Shown here one piece after another: positions 13,994 through 21,575 of a stretch of 22,955 bases of DNA. The first letter of the stretch is position 1. The number at the start of each line of letters is the position of its first letter. Below the pieces are notes generated by a model. It was not told the origin of the DNA. It made no database searches and worked only from the letters and a program-made list of their open reading frames with translations. The stretch is from a virus, in IMG/VR virus record IMGVR_UViG_3300038701_000796, positions 1-22,955 of that record; one strand, written 5' to 3'. The position numbers and the translations under genes were made by a program.

Positions 13994-15698
13994 AAACGGC
14001 GATATTGTTTTTATAGGCTTTAACAAATATACTAAACAGCCAATCAAAGAAAATACCTACAAGAATTGGGTAATGAATGGCAAAAATAATGAAAATTACA
14101 AGTTCATTATTGATATGTATAATGGCTCAACTACAAATAAGGCTATTAATAACGCTTACATTGATTTAGCTTATGGTAGAGGTTTAGCTATACATGATGA
14201 TGATGAAAATGAAACTAAATTAAAAGAACTTTTAGAGTATTTTCCTAAAAAGAATCATAAACCAGTTTTAGTTGACAATCAAATTTTAGGGGAGTTAGCT
14301 TTTCAAGTGCATAGGCAAAAAGGTAATAAAAAAGCCTTAGCAAAGATTGAACATATAGCAAAAGCGAATGTAATTCCAAGTATAGAAGATGAAGACGGTA
14401 ATATTCGCAGTTATTGGTATTCTGCGGATTGGGATAAACAATATCAAAATAAATATAAGCCTCGAGAATACCCAGCTTTAGGTTATGCCGAAGATTTTGA
14501 TTACGAAAGACCTGAAATATATGTAGGTAAGCCTTATGTAATTGGTACAGAATACTTTGCAACCCCTGACTATGACGCTTGTTTACAGTATTGTAGTATA
14601 GAGCAAGAAATATCTAATTTTTACGACAGCCATATAAAAAATGGTTTAAGTTTTGGAACTATTATAAACGTACCAAATTCGGCGCATTGGGATGATGCTC
14701 AAAAAGATGAGTATATTAAAGACGTAAAAGGGCGTTATACAGGGTCAAGTGCGGCAGGTAGATTAGCGTTTAATTTCAAGCCTCACGATGGGCAAGATAG
14801 TACCATTTCAAATGTAGAGAATAATACAGCGCACAAACAGTGGGATTTCTTAACTAAAGAGGCTAGTAGTAAGATTATTTCAGCACATAAATGTATGTCG
14901 CCTATGATTGTAGGTTTAGGGTCTGCTAGTGGTTTTAGTTCGAAATCAGATGAAATGGATATGATGGAACAGCAACTAATGAAAAGAGTAATTGCACCAA
15001 AACAAGATTTCTTTTTAGACTGCTTAAAAGAAGTTTTTGAAACTTTTAATTTAGAATTTGATTGCTATTTAAGACCGCTTACAGAAATAGAGGGCGAAAA
15101 AGAAGAAGAAGAAAAAGTAGATAAAAAAGACGTTGAGCAAGAAGTTGAAATGTCTAAAAAAAAAAGTGAATTAGAAATATTTATAGATAAGGGCGAAATT
15201 GAAGACTTAGAAAACTATGATATTATAGATGAAAATGAAGTTGATTATAATGAGGAAATACAACTTGTAAGTACAGGAACTGCAAGACCAAATAGTAAAA
15301 GTAGTCAAGATACTGATGATATTGTAATTCGTTATAGATATGTAGGTAATAAAAACCCTGAAAGAGCATTCTGTAAAGCTATGATGTCAGCGAATAAGGT
15401 GTATAGAAAAGAGGATATTGAACAGTTGAGTAATAAAACAGTAAATGCGGGTTGGGGTCCTAATGGAGTAGACCAATACTCTATTTGGTTATATAAAGGC
15501 GGTGGTAATTGCCATCATAAATGGAATAGAGTAATTTATTTAAAGAAAGGGAAAAGTGTTGATGTTAACAGTCCTTTAGCTAAAATGATTAGCACAAGTG
15601 AGGCACGTAGACGAGGTTATAAAGTAGAAACTAATGATAGTAAAGTAAGTATAGAGCCTAGAAATATGAAAAACAAAGGATTTTTAAAACCAAGATAA
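13986..15698 (+). CDS. Portal protein with an extra C-terminal domain
   Basis: The 570-residue protein has a portal-like body (residues 1-~365). It includes GLSFGTIINVPNSAHWDDAQ followed by RYTGSSAAGR and later SAHKCMSPMIVGLGSASGFS, a pattern typical of Bacteroidota phage portals. A very acidic Lys/Glu linker (~369-425) then joins a second domain (~440-520) with ERAFCKAMMSANKVYRKEDI, GWGPNG and KGGGNCHHKWNRVIYLKK, which has Cys/His residues that could bind metal. The portal forms the dodecameric DNA gate at one capsid vertex. The extra domain may be a fused minor head or morphogenesis protein, since no separate gp7/gpF-like gene is present. It overlaps genes on both sides. Confidence 0.8.
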   Translation: MSKNGDIVFIGFNKYTKQPIKENTYKNWVMNGKNNENYKFIIDMYNGSTTNKAINNAYIDLAYGRGLAIHDDDENETKLKELLEYFPKKNHKPVLVDNQILGELAFQVHRQKGNKKALAKIEHIAKANVIPSIEDEDGNIRSYWYSADWDKQYQNKYKPREYPALGYAEDFDYERPEIYVGKPYVIGTEYFATPDYDACLQYCSIEQEISNFYDSHIKNGLSFGTIINVPNSAHWDDAQKDEYIKDVKGRYTGSSAAGRLAFNFKPHDGQDSTISNVENNTAHKQWDFLTKEASSKIISAHKCMSPMIVGLGSASGFSSKSDEMDMMEQQLMKRVIAPKQDFFLDCLKEVFETFNLEFDCYLRPLTEIEGEKEEEEKVDKKDVEQEVEMSKKKSELEIFIDKGEIEDLENYDIIDENEVDYNEEIQLVSTGTARPNSKSSQDTDDIVIRYRYVGNKNPERAFCKAMMSANKVYRKEDIEQLSNKTVNAGWGPNGVDQYSIWLYKGGGNCHHKWNRVIYLKKGKSVDVNSPLAKMISTSEARRRGYKVETNDSKVSIEPRNMKNKGFLKPR

Positions 15699-16288
15699 TG
15701 GCTAAACTAATTTTTATAACACCACAAGAAATGACACAAACCACTTTAATAGGTGGTAATGTTGATACAGATAAGTATACTATGTGTATTTTAAACACCC
15801 AAATACGTATAATTGAGCCGTTGTTAGGTTCTGAATTATACGAAAAATTAATTACTGATTTAACACCTAGCAAATACTTATTGCAAGATGGTAACGAAAA
15901 CGTAATTAACAATGGCAATAACTTAATTATTTCTACTTTACATACTGCGGATTTAGTAGAGCCTTATCGAAGTCTGTTTTTTGATTACGTTAAACCAATA
16001 ACAAAATACGAGGCGGTTGCTGACTATATTGCTATTTCGCCTTATACGTTAACGAATGGAGGTTTATTTAAAAATAGCCCTGAAAATGTAGAGGTAGTTA
16101 CAAAAAAAGAAACAGACGCTTTAAGCGAACGCTATTCATCAATAGCACAAACTTATGTTGATAGGTTTGAAAAGTTTATAGAATTGAACAAAGATAACAT
16201 TCCAGAATATAAAAGAGACCAAGACAAGGTTAATGCAATTGATGTGAATGTAAATAACGGATGGTATATGCCTAAAAGCGGTTATTAA
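15698..16288 (+). CDS. Head-tail adaptor (gp6-like connector), putative
   Basis: The 196-residue protein begins MAKLIFITPQEMTQTTLIGG and continues with VDTDKYTMCILNTQIRIIEP and LLGSELYEKLITDL. A helical protein of this size with a Gln-x-x-x-(I)-x-P-x-LGSxLYxKL stretch is typical of a head-tail connector family in Bacteroidota phages. It starts on the last base of the portal stop (TAATG) and ends into the next gene the same way. Adaptor function, joining the portal to the neck, is inferred from its place next to the portal. Confidence 0.6.
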   Translation: MAKLIFITPQEMTQTTLIGGNVDTDKYTMCILNTQIRIIEPLLGSELYEKLITDLTPSKYLLQDGNENVINNGNNLIISTLHTADLVEPYRSLFFDYVKPITKYEAVADYIAISPYTLTNGGLFKNSPENVEVVTKKETDALSERYSSIAQTYVDRFEKFIELNKDNIPEYKRDQDKVNAIDVNVNNGWYMPKSGY

Positions 16289-16833
16289 TGGATTACAGCA
16301 GACAAATAAAATGTAATAATTCTCAAGGTGGTAACTCAAAAGTTTACCTTTTTCCGTTTGTTGAGTATTTAGATTCTGAAATTACAGTATCTAATAATAT
16401 TTTAACTGATTTTCCTTATAACGTGATTTATGATATGAACGCTGTTAATATTAATTTTAGTTTAGATGCTAAGCAAGATAATGATATAGAATATTCAGAA
16501 AAAATAAGTTTCCAATTAAAGAAACTAAGCGAAAAGGATAAATTTAAAGAATATTTACAACAAGATTACAGAATTATAATTAAAGATAATAACGGAAATA
16601 TACGACTGTTTGGGTTACAAAACGGCTTGCTTGGTAGTTATAAAGAAGAAAGTGGAACGAATAGAAATGAGTTTAGCGGTTATTCTTTTAACTTCGAGGG
16701 TAAAGAGGAAAACAGCGCACCATATTTAAACAACTTAGATTTGTTTGGAGTTATGAATTTAGATGATTTACTAATTACAGACGGACAAGGCAATCTTTTA
16801 ACAGACGGACAAGATAATATAATTACAAACTAA
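16288..16833 (+). CDS. Second tail-tube-like protein
   Basis: The 181-residue protein is a distant relative of the tail tube protein at 12838. It shares the Cys-Gly-Gly N-terminal part, KVYLFPF, IIKDNNGNIRLFG, GYSFNFEGK and SAPYL. Its C-terminus adds two near-repeats, ITDGQGNLLTDGQDNIITN. It lies between the adaptor and the tail fibre gene. It may form the last ring of the tube, a tail-tip adaptor, or a decoration protein. The sharing is by motif order; overall identity looks low. Confidence 0.55.
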   Translation: MDYSRQIKCNNSQGGNSKVYLFPFVEYLDSEITVSNNILTDFPYNVIYDMNAVNINFSLDAKQDNDIEYSEKISFQLKKLSEKDKFKEYLQQDYRIIIKDNNGNIRLFGLQNGLLGSYKEESGTNRNEFSGYSFNFEGKEENSAPYLNNLDLFGVMNLDDLLITDGQGNLLTDGQDNIITN

Positions 16834-19031
16834 TGGCAGAAAATACAATAGACTATTCAGGATTAACAACAAAAGCATCTATGCTTTTAACTGATTTAAT
16901 GGCACTATCAGACAAAGATGGTGTTTTATACAAAAAAGAATTACAATCTTTTGTTAACTTCTTTAGCACAACAAGTGGGGTTGCTTTTAAAGGCTCAATT
17001 TCAGTTGGTACATACCCTAGCAAAGATGCTGGATGGTATTTTGCTAGTGAGGTAGGTGATTATATAATGGGTTCAACTACGTTAACGGTATCATCTCAAA
17101 ATTTAGGTATAATTATAGTACCTAGTGCTATAAACGATTCTAACTTAGTTTCTATACCTATTTCGATAAACATAGATAACGCTTTAGACGCCAACTCTAC
17201 TAATGCGGTTGAAAATGGAGTTGTTACGGATGCCATTAAAAAACCAACAATAGACTACATAGCATTTTCTAATTACACCACAGCAAATAAAAACTTAATA
17301 GATGTTTCAGATACAACTAAAACCTATGTCGTTTTTGATTCTGATTTAGGTAGATTAGAAAATTATAAAGATGGTGCTTGGAAAGCTGTTTCTGATGAGG
17401 AGGCTTTAGCTTTAAAAGCAGATAAAACAGAAGTAGATAAAAAACTAAATAAAAAAACTACAGGACAAGCAAAAATACAAGATGATAGTGAGTCTTTTAT
17501 TTTTGTAGATGGTGAGGGAAATCCATTTGGTGAAATTGGAGTAGATGGAACAAAAGCAACTAACTTTCAAGTTATTGATCCAGTAACGAAAGATGTGGTT
17601 GCAAATATTAATAAAGTTTTTATTGCTCAATTATTGGCAGGTTCTGATGTAGATTTAGCAAATATAAAATTAGATTATAAACAAGATGGTTTTTATTTTA
17701 CAGCACCTCATCCTACTGATGATAAATTAGTAGTTCCATTTGCTAAAATAACAGCTCATGGAATACAGGCTGTAAAGTTTTTTAATAAAAACGGAGATGA
17801 AATTACTGGCGCAAAAAAATTAGAAGGTGAATTTGTAGTTTCTTTAGGAGATAGTCATTCAACTGCTTGGTTAAACGCATTTTGTGAATACACAGGTGCA
17901 ACTTGGTCTCAAGAGTTGCAAACTTACATTAAAGACAATCAATATATTTATGAGGGTTATGGCAGGTTACAAGGGATTGCGAAAGCTTTAAAACAATATT
18001 TAATTGATAATCCAGAAACTGTAGTTAATAGAATTTTTATAGAAAATGTGCATTATACGGTTGGAAGTGGAACTATTGATAGTGTACCAGAAATATTTGA
18101 AAACGTAGAAACATTTGGAACAACTTATAATTCATATCAAGATTTTGCAGATAACAGAAGTGTCGATAAAAACGCTTTCATAGACTCTTTAACACCAAGG
18201 CTTAGAACTGCTATAAAATTCAACTATAATAGTTCTGAGGCTACTCTACAATTTTCAAGTGTAGGAAATTTAAATGAAGGAACAATTACACTAACTATTG
18301 ATGGGAATGATTTCCCTGTAAATATTTCAGAAGGTGCAACATTAATTGAAGCAGTAACTTTACTAAACGACTGGCAATTTGATACATACCTAACTGATTG
18401 GAGTAATAGTTCCACAAAAGGTTCTACAAGAACCGACGGAACAATTGTCTTAAAATATATTGGCACAACCAATGCTGTTTTACCTACCATTACTTTTGAT
18501 GATGGTGGTACAGGAATGGTTTTAGATAGTAGCGTTTTGGGTACAGCGGTTGCTTTTAATTATGATTACTTTGGTTCAAATGATTTATCAGAGTGGCAAG
18601 ATTATAGTAAATGGTATGCTACAAATGGTAAGTCCTTTTATCCAAGAATGAAAGGATTAATGGAATATTTACAACAAAATTTTCCAGAAATACCTTTAGT
18701 TATATGGACAGCACAATACTTGAATGTGTCGGATGTTCCAGCAGATGCTTCAAGTTTTCAAAAAGAAACATCTGCTGGAAGTGGTGAATATATTATTGAT
18801 ATAGATGCGTATTTCAATGATTCTAAAGTTGCTAATTATATGTTGGCGAAAAAAGGTTTTGAAGAAATTTCGAAAAGATATAACGTTGAATTTTTAGATA
18901 TGGACTCAAATTGTGGAATAACAATACATAATATGTTTAGCGGTGATTTTTATAGAAAAAATGATTTACACCCTTTACCTAAAGGTTATGATATTTGGGG
19001 AATAACAAACGGAAAATTAATAAAAAAATAA
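16833..19031 (+). CDS. Tail fibre / receptor-binding protein with SGNH hydrolase domain
   Basis: The 732-residue protein begins with a short N-terminal part (1-~70, likely virion attachment) and fibre-like repeats, and has KADKTEVDKKLNKKTTGQ at ~195-212. From ~335 it has an SGNH/GDSL hydrolase domain: block I VVSLGDSHS with the nucleophile Ser341, and the final block KNDLHPLPKGYDIWG with His713 and Asp711. A beta-rich insertion (~460-570: TLQFSSVGNLNEGTITLTID and following) interrupts the hydrolase. Such domains in phage tails remove acetyl or acyl groups from host surface polysaccharide. The Asp is two residues before His rather than the usual three, so catalysis is likely but not certain. 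It acts on the outside of the host envelope. Confidence 0.75.
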   Translation: MAENTIDYSGLTTKASMLLTDLMALSDKDGVLYKKELQSFVNFFSTTSGVAFKGSISVGTYPSKDAGWYFASEVGDYIMGSTTLTVSSQNLGIIIVPSAINDSNLVSIPISINIDNALDANSTNAVENGVVTDAIKKPTIDYIAFSNYTTANKNLIDVSDTTKTYVVFDSDLGRLENYKDGAWKAVSDEEALALKADKTEVDKKLNKKTTGQAKIQDDSESFIFVDGEGNPFGEIGVDGTKATNFQVIDPVTKDVVANINKVFIAQLLAGSDVDLANIKLDYKQDGFYFTAPHPTDDKLVVPFAKITAHGIQAVKFFNKNGDEITGAKKLEGEFVVSLGDSHSTAWLNAFCEYTGATWSQELQTYIKDNQYIYEGYGRLQGIAKALKQYLIDNPETVVNRIFIENVHYTVGSGTIDSVPEIFENVETFGTTYNSYQDFADNRSVDKNAFIDSLTPRLRTAIKFNYNSSEATLQFSSVGNLNEGTITLTIDGNDFPVNISEGATLIEAVTLLNDWQFDTYLTDWSNSSTKGSTRTDGTIVLKYIGTTNAVLPTITFDDGGTGMVLDSSVLGTAVAFNYDYFGSNDLSEWQDYSKWYATNGKSFYPRMKGLMEYLQQNFPEIPLVIWTAQYLNVSDVPADASSFQKETSAGSGEYIIDIDAYFNDSKVANYMLAKKGFEEISKRYNVEFLDMDSNCGITIHNMFSGDFYRKNDLHPLPKGYDIWGITNGKLIKK

Positions 19032-19043
19032 AATAAAAAAAAT

Positions 19044-19940
19044 ATGATTTTTATAGCGACAGGCGCAGATGCCACAGGTAAAAGTATTGGTGATGCATTA
19101 TCAATTAAAGGAATAGAAGATGTACAGCAAAGTACCTTAGATTTGATACAAGACTTTGGCGGTAAATCTTTCACAGATGAAAAAATAGTTGCAATAGACG
19201 ATTTCATGATATGGTTTAATTCGTTGAGTTACAAAAGTAAAATTAAAATAGCAGTACCATCATTCTTAATACCTAGCGCAAATGGTTTATTACCAGCAGA
19301 TTTATCGACTGGTAGCCCATATTTAAAAAATTTAGCAGATTTAAACACGGAGTTAATTCCAGCATTAACGAATGTGAGTGTGAATTATGGCTTAATTGGA
19401 GTTGGTAACAATGGTTACGTTCTTCAAAATGCTAGTGAAGATGGAGCAGGAAATCAAGGAACTCTATGGAGTAATACTAATTTTTCTTTTGATATTTCTG
19501 CAATGAACATCACTAATAAAGACGCTCATTTTGGCTGTTATTTAAAAACAAGTAATACAATTTCGGTAGGTACAGCAGGCTCTTTCCAACCTTACATTGC
19601 TGTTAACGATACTTCTTTTCAAGCAAGATTTTATGATTCTATTGAAACACCAAACTTGACAATTCCAACAGAAAATGAATTCTTAGTCATAGTTAATGGA
19701 AATAATGCTTTAGGAAATAGTAAATCATATGTTGATGGTCAAGCTAATACTATTTTAGATACTGTTTTTGATACAAATACGGAAAGAGTTCAGACAACTT
19801 TCGGGATTTTGAGTGGCTTGTCGTCTACTCATAATAACTCTACTAATGCTTTTATGTTCGGTGGTACACATTTAACTGAATCTGAATTAACTGAAATAAG
19901 TTCAGAAATAAAAAAGTTAATGAATATTGTTTTGAATTAG
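19044..19940 (+). CDS. Lectin-like tail fibre-associated protein
   Basis: The 298-residue protein starts MIFIATGADATGKSIGDALS. Its C-terminal half (~115-298) is beta-rich with a pattern typical of concanavalin/LamG-like domains: SYVDGQANTILDTVFDTN, then FMFGGTHLTESELTEISSEI. That last motif is common at the end of LamG-like domains in phage fibres. It follows the SGNH fibre gene and could be a second receptor-binding or carbohydrate-binding subunit. No catalytic motif is seen. Confidence 0.6.
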   Translation: MIFIATGADATGKSIGDALSIKGIEDVQQSTLDLIQDFGGKSFTDEKIVAIDDFMIWFNSLSYKSKIKIAVPSFLIPSANGLLPADLSTGSPYLKNLADLNTELIPALTNVSVNYGLIGVGNNGYVLQNASEDGAGNQGTLWSNTNFSFDISAMNITNKDAHFGCYLKTSNTISVGTAGSFQPYIAVNDTSFQARFYDSIETPNLTIPTENEFLVIVNGNNALGNSKSYVDGQANTILDTVFDTNTERVQTTFGILSGLSSTHNNSTNAFMFGGTHLTESELTEISSEIKKLMNIVLN

Positions 19941-19983
19941 AGCATTTTCAGTTGGTGCGATGATTTTAAAAAAATAATTAATA

Positions 19984-20289
19984 ATGGAGTTAGTTAAAAT
20001 AATAAAAGAGAATGTCCCTGTAATAATAACATTTATTACAGGGGTTTCCGCTTGGTTTTACGAGCGTAACAAAAGAAAAATAGATTTAAAATTTTCAGAA
20101 ACACAAAATAATAAGTCTATTATGGATTTATACCAAGAAGCACTAGACGATTTGAAAACAAGATACGACTTGAAATTTTCAGAATTACAAATAGAGATAA
20201 AAGAATTACAAGTAAAACTACAAAGTCGTGAAAATGATTACATAAAGTTAAAAAAAGAATTTAACGAGTATAAGCGTAAACACCAATAA
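19984..20289 (+). CDS. Small membrane protein, probable holin or inner-membrane lysis protein
   Basis: The 101-residue protein has one N-terminal membrane segment (~10-27: ENVPVIITFITGVSAWFY) and then a charged coiled coil to the end. It sits one base before the endolysin gene. A single membrane span plus coiled coil could be a small holin or an i-spanin. Because a single-gene spanin is encoded at 20862, a holin is the better guess. Subunits would accumulate in the inner membrane and set lysis timing. The identity is from position and topology only. Confidence 0.55.
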   Translation: MELVKIIKENVPVIITFITGVSAWFYERNKRKIDLKFSETQNNKSIMDLYQEALDDLKTRYDLKFSELQIEIKELQVKLQSRENDYIKLKKEFNEYKRKHQ

Positions 20290-20290
20290 A

Positions 20291-20662
20291 TTGAAATTAA
20301 CAAAAAACTTTTATAAGTCAGAATTTGAATGTAAGTGCGGTTGTGAAATGCCTGAACATATTTTAGAGAATGTAAAAGATTTAGCATATCACTTACAACG
20401 CCTTAGAGATAAGTTTAATAAACCTATTAACATAAATAGTGGTTATAGATGCGAACTACACAATAGCGTTATAGGTGGTTCAAAAAATAGCCAACATTTA
20501 AAAGGTTTAGCCGCTGACATTGTAGTGAAAGACAAAACACCTTTTGAAGTTTATAATTTTATAGATAAGTTATCTAATTTAAATATGATAAAACAAGGTG
20601 GTTTAGGTTTGTACAATACTTTTGTACATTTTGACATTAGAGGTTATAAAGCGAGGTGGTAA
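20291..20662 (+). CDS. Endolysin, M15-family peptidase
   Basis: The 123-residue protein shows the zinc-peptidase M15 pattern: NINSGYRCELHNS, then SQHLKGLAADIVV with the metal-binding His and Asp, and VHFDIRG with the second HxD. Family members are D-Ala-D-Ala carboxypeptidases or L-Ala-D-Glu endopeptidases that cut peptidoglycan cross-links. The start is a TTG at 20291, one base after the previous stop. The first downstream ATG would delete the conserved N-terminal part (FYKSEFECKCG). No signal peptide is seen, so export depends on the holin. It is the last gene of the third late operon. Confidence 0.85.
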   Translation: MKLTKNFYKSEFECKCGCEMPEHILENVKDLAYHLQRLRDKFNKPININSGYRCELHNSVIGGSKNSQHLKGLAADIVVKDKTPFEVYNFIDKLSNLNMIKQGGLGLYNTFVHFDIRGYKARW

Positions 20663-20688
20663 ATATTGCGTATTGCGATATGCAATAT
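20663..20688. repeat. Perfect 11-bp hairpin after the endolysin
   Basis: ATATTGCGTAT pairs with ATATGCAATAT around the loop TGCG, one base after the endolysin stop. There is no T tract on the plus strand. It may act as an mRNA 3' end or processing structure. Confidence 0.5.
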
Positions 20689-20696
20689 AATAAAAA

Positions 20697-20718
20697 ACCC
20701 CACTAATTAAAGCGAGGT
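20697..20718 (-). terminator. Leftward terminator of the tRNA gene
   Basis: On the minus strand ACCTCGCT pairs with AGTGGGGT around TTAATT (two wobble pairs), followed by six T (plus-strand A run 20692-20697). It lies just after the tRNA. Confidence 0.7.
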
Positions 20719-20723
20719 AAAAG

Positions 20724-20796
20724 CACAATGGGTAAGACTCGAACTTACAACCTTTAGTTTTGGAAACTAACGCTCTACCAATTGAGCTACCAAAGT
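20724..20796 (-). tRNA. trnW: tRNA-Trp (anticodon CCA), with an imperfect acceptor stem
   Basis: The 73-nt cloverleaf has D arm GCTC/GAGC, anticodon stem TTAGT/ACTAA with loop TTCCAAA (anticodon CCA), a 5-nt variable loop and T arm GTAAG/CTTAC with loop TTCGAGT. The acceptor stem ACTTTGG/CCATTGT has two adjacent U-U mismatches at positions 3 and 4. CCA is not encoded. It has its own host-type promoter and terminator and is read against the late genes. Genes here use TGA as a stop (for example at 5415 and 6470), so this is an ordinary Trp tRNA rather than a recoding one. Confidence 0.75.
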
Positions 20797-20842
20797 GGGT
20801 GTTTTAATAATATTTTTGAATCCGACCCCAATAATATTACAG

Positions 20843-20873
20843 CAAATATAAAACAAATAAAATGAAATTACAA
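20843..20873 (-). promoter_or_regulatory. Bacteroidota-type promoter of the tRNA gene
   Basis: On the minus strand TTG (20873-20871), 20 bases, and TATATTTG (20850-20843) fit the host consensus. Transcription would start near 20837, about 40 bases before the tRNA. It overlaps the start of the spanin gene on the other strand. Confidence 0.6.
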
Positions 20874-21284
20874 CATATTTTTTTACTTTTTTTAATTTTT
20901 AGTTGTGTAGCTAAAAAAAACACTACAACTACGAAAGAAACTAAAGATACTATCTACAAAACCAAAACGATTAAAGAAGTTGAAAGATTTACAGATACTT
21001 TAACTATTAAGCAACCCTGTGATAGTTTAGGTAATTTAAAACCTTTTAAACAACTTATAAAAGTGAAACAGGGTAACATATCACTAACGGGTTTAAACAA
21101 CGTTATAACTGCTGAAATTGACTTAAAAGGTTATAAAGAGCAATTAGAACAAATATACAAGTCTAAATATCAAAATAAAACAGAAATAAAAGAAGTGATA
21201 AGATACAAGGTTTCTTTTACGCATTGGATTGTTCATTTAATTTGTGTTATAATTATTTTAATTTTGCTTAGAACCTCTCGTTAG
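20862..21284 (+). CDS. Unimolecular spanin (u-spanin), putative
   Basis: The 140-residue protein has an N-terminal lipoprotein signal (MKLQHIFLLFLIFSCV, lipobox IFS-C with Cys15) and a C-terminal membrane segment (~119-137: THWIVHLICVIIILILLRTS). The middle is about 100 residues, charged, with predicted strands and a helix. An outer-membrane lipid anchor and an inner-membrane span in one chain are the defining features of a u-spanin, which bridges the periplasm and fuses the two membranes at lysis. It lies after the holin and endolysin genes, as expected. Its end overlaps the leftward HTH gene by 17 bases. Confidence 0.75.
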   Translation: MKLQHIFLLFLIFSCVAKKNTTTTKETKDTIYKTKTIKEVERFTDTLTIKQPCDSLGNLKPFKQLIKVKQGNISLTGLNNVITAEIDLKGYKEQLEQIYKSKYQNKTEIKEVIRYKVSFTHWIVHLICVIIILILLRTSR

Positions 21285-21504
21285 ATGACCATATAATTAA
21301 ATCATAGCCAAAATAAGATAAAATATTATCAGCTAAAAAAATATTAAATTTACCTTTTTCAAAATCTGATATTTGGCGCCTGTCTAATTCTAAAATTTTA
21401 GATAATTGTAAAATAGTACAATTATCTTTTTTTCGTAAATGTACGCATTTTTGTATTATTTCATCGATTTGTTTTTGGATTTGTTCAGATTCTTGTACTT
21501 TCAT
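21268..21504 (-). CDS. XRE-family helix-turn-helix regulator
   Basis: The 78-residue protein has a helical N-terminus and a helix-turn-helix of the XRE/Cro type at ~30-67 (TILQLSKILELDRRQISDFE, then KGKFNIFLADNILSYFGYDL). The pattern resembles HipB-like antitoxins and small phage regulators, but no partner toxin is next to it. It is convergent with the spanin gene. It likely binds DNA as a dimer and regulates its own or nearby genes. It lies left of the first cassette boundary at 21559 and has no GTT/AAC termini, so I do not count it as a cassette. Confidence 0.7.
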   Translation of the reverse strand: MKVQESEQIQKQIDEIIQKCVHLRKKDNCTILQLSKILELDRRQISDFEKGKFNIFLADNILSYFGYDLIIWSSNERF

Positions 21505-21558
21505 ATTTGTAATCTTTTGTTTTTTAATGGTTTATAATTGTGTTGTTATTATGAATTA

Positions 21559-21573
21559 GTTGGCAGTAATAAC
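21559..21573 (-). repeat. Cassette A distal end (half attC-like site)
   Basis: On the minus strand GTTATTACTGCCAAC ends cassette A just after its stop codon. It is inverted relative to GTTGGCAGTAGTAAC at the cassette's other end (21791-21805), matching 14 of 15. No partner hairpin arm is found to its left, so the array ends here. Confidence 0.55.
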
Positions 21574-21575
21574 TA

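Noticed and set aside
20647-20718. Short direct repeat TAAAGCGAGGT at the end of the endolysin gene and in the tRNA terminator
   Set aside because: It is 11 bases only, with one copy forming part of a terminator stem; chance or local duplication cannot be told apart.
20724-20796. tRNA-Trp as an attachment site or as evidence of TGA recoding
   Set aside because: No integrase or repeated tRNA end was found. Several genes end with TGA (5415, 6470) and the anticodon is CCA.
20811-20818. TATTTTTG before the spanin gene as a -7 box
   Set aside because: No TTG/TTTG box lies at the required 19-21 bases; the nearest is 26 away, so I did not list it as a promoter.
21268-21504. XRE gene as a cassette or as the lysogeny repressor
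   Set aside because: No GTT/AAC ends flank it, and no operators, partner Cro gene or integrase are visible.
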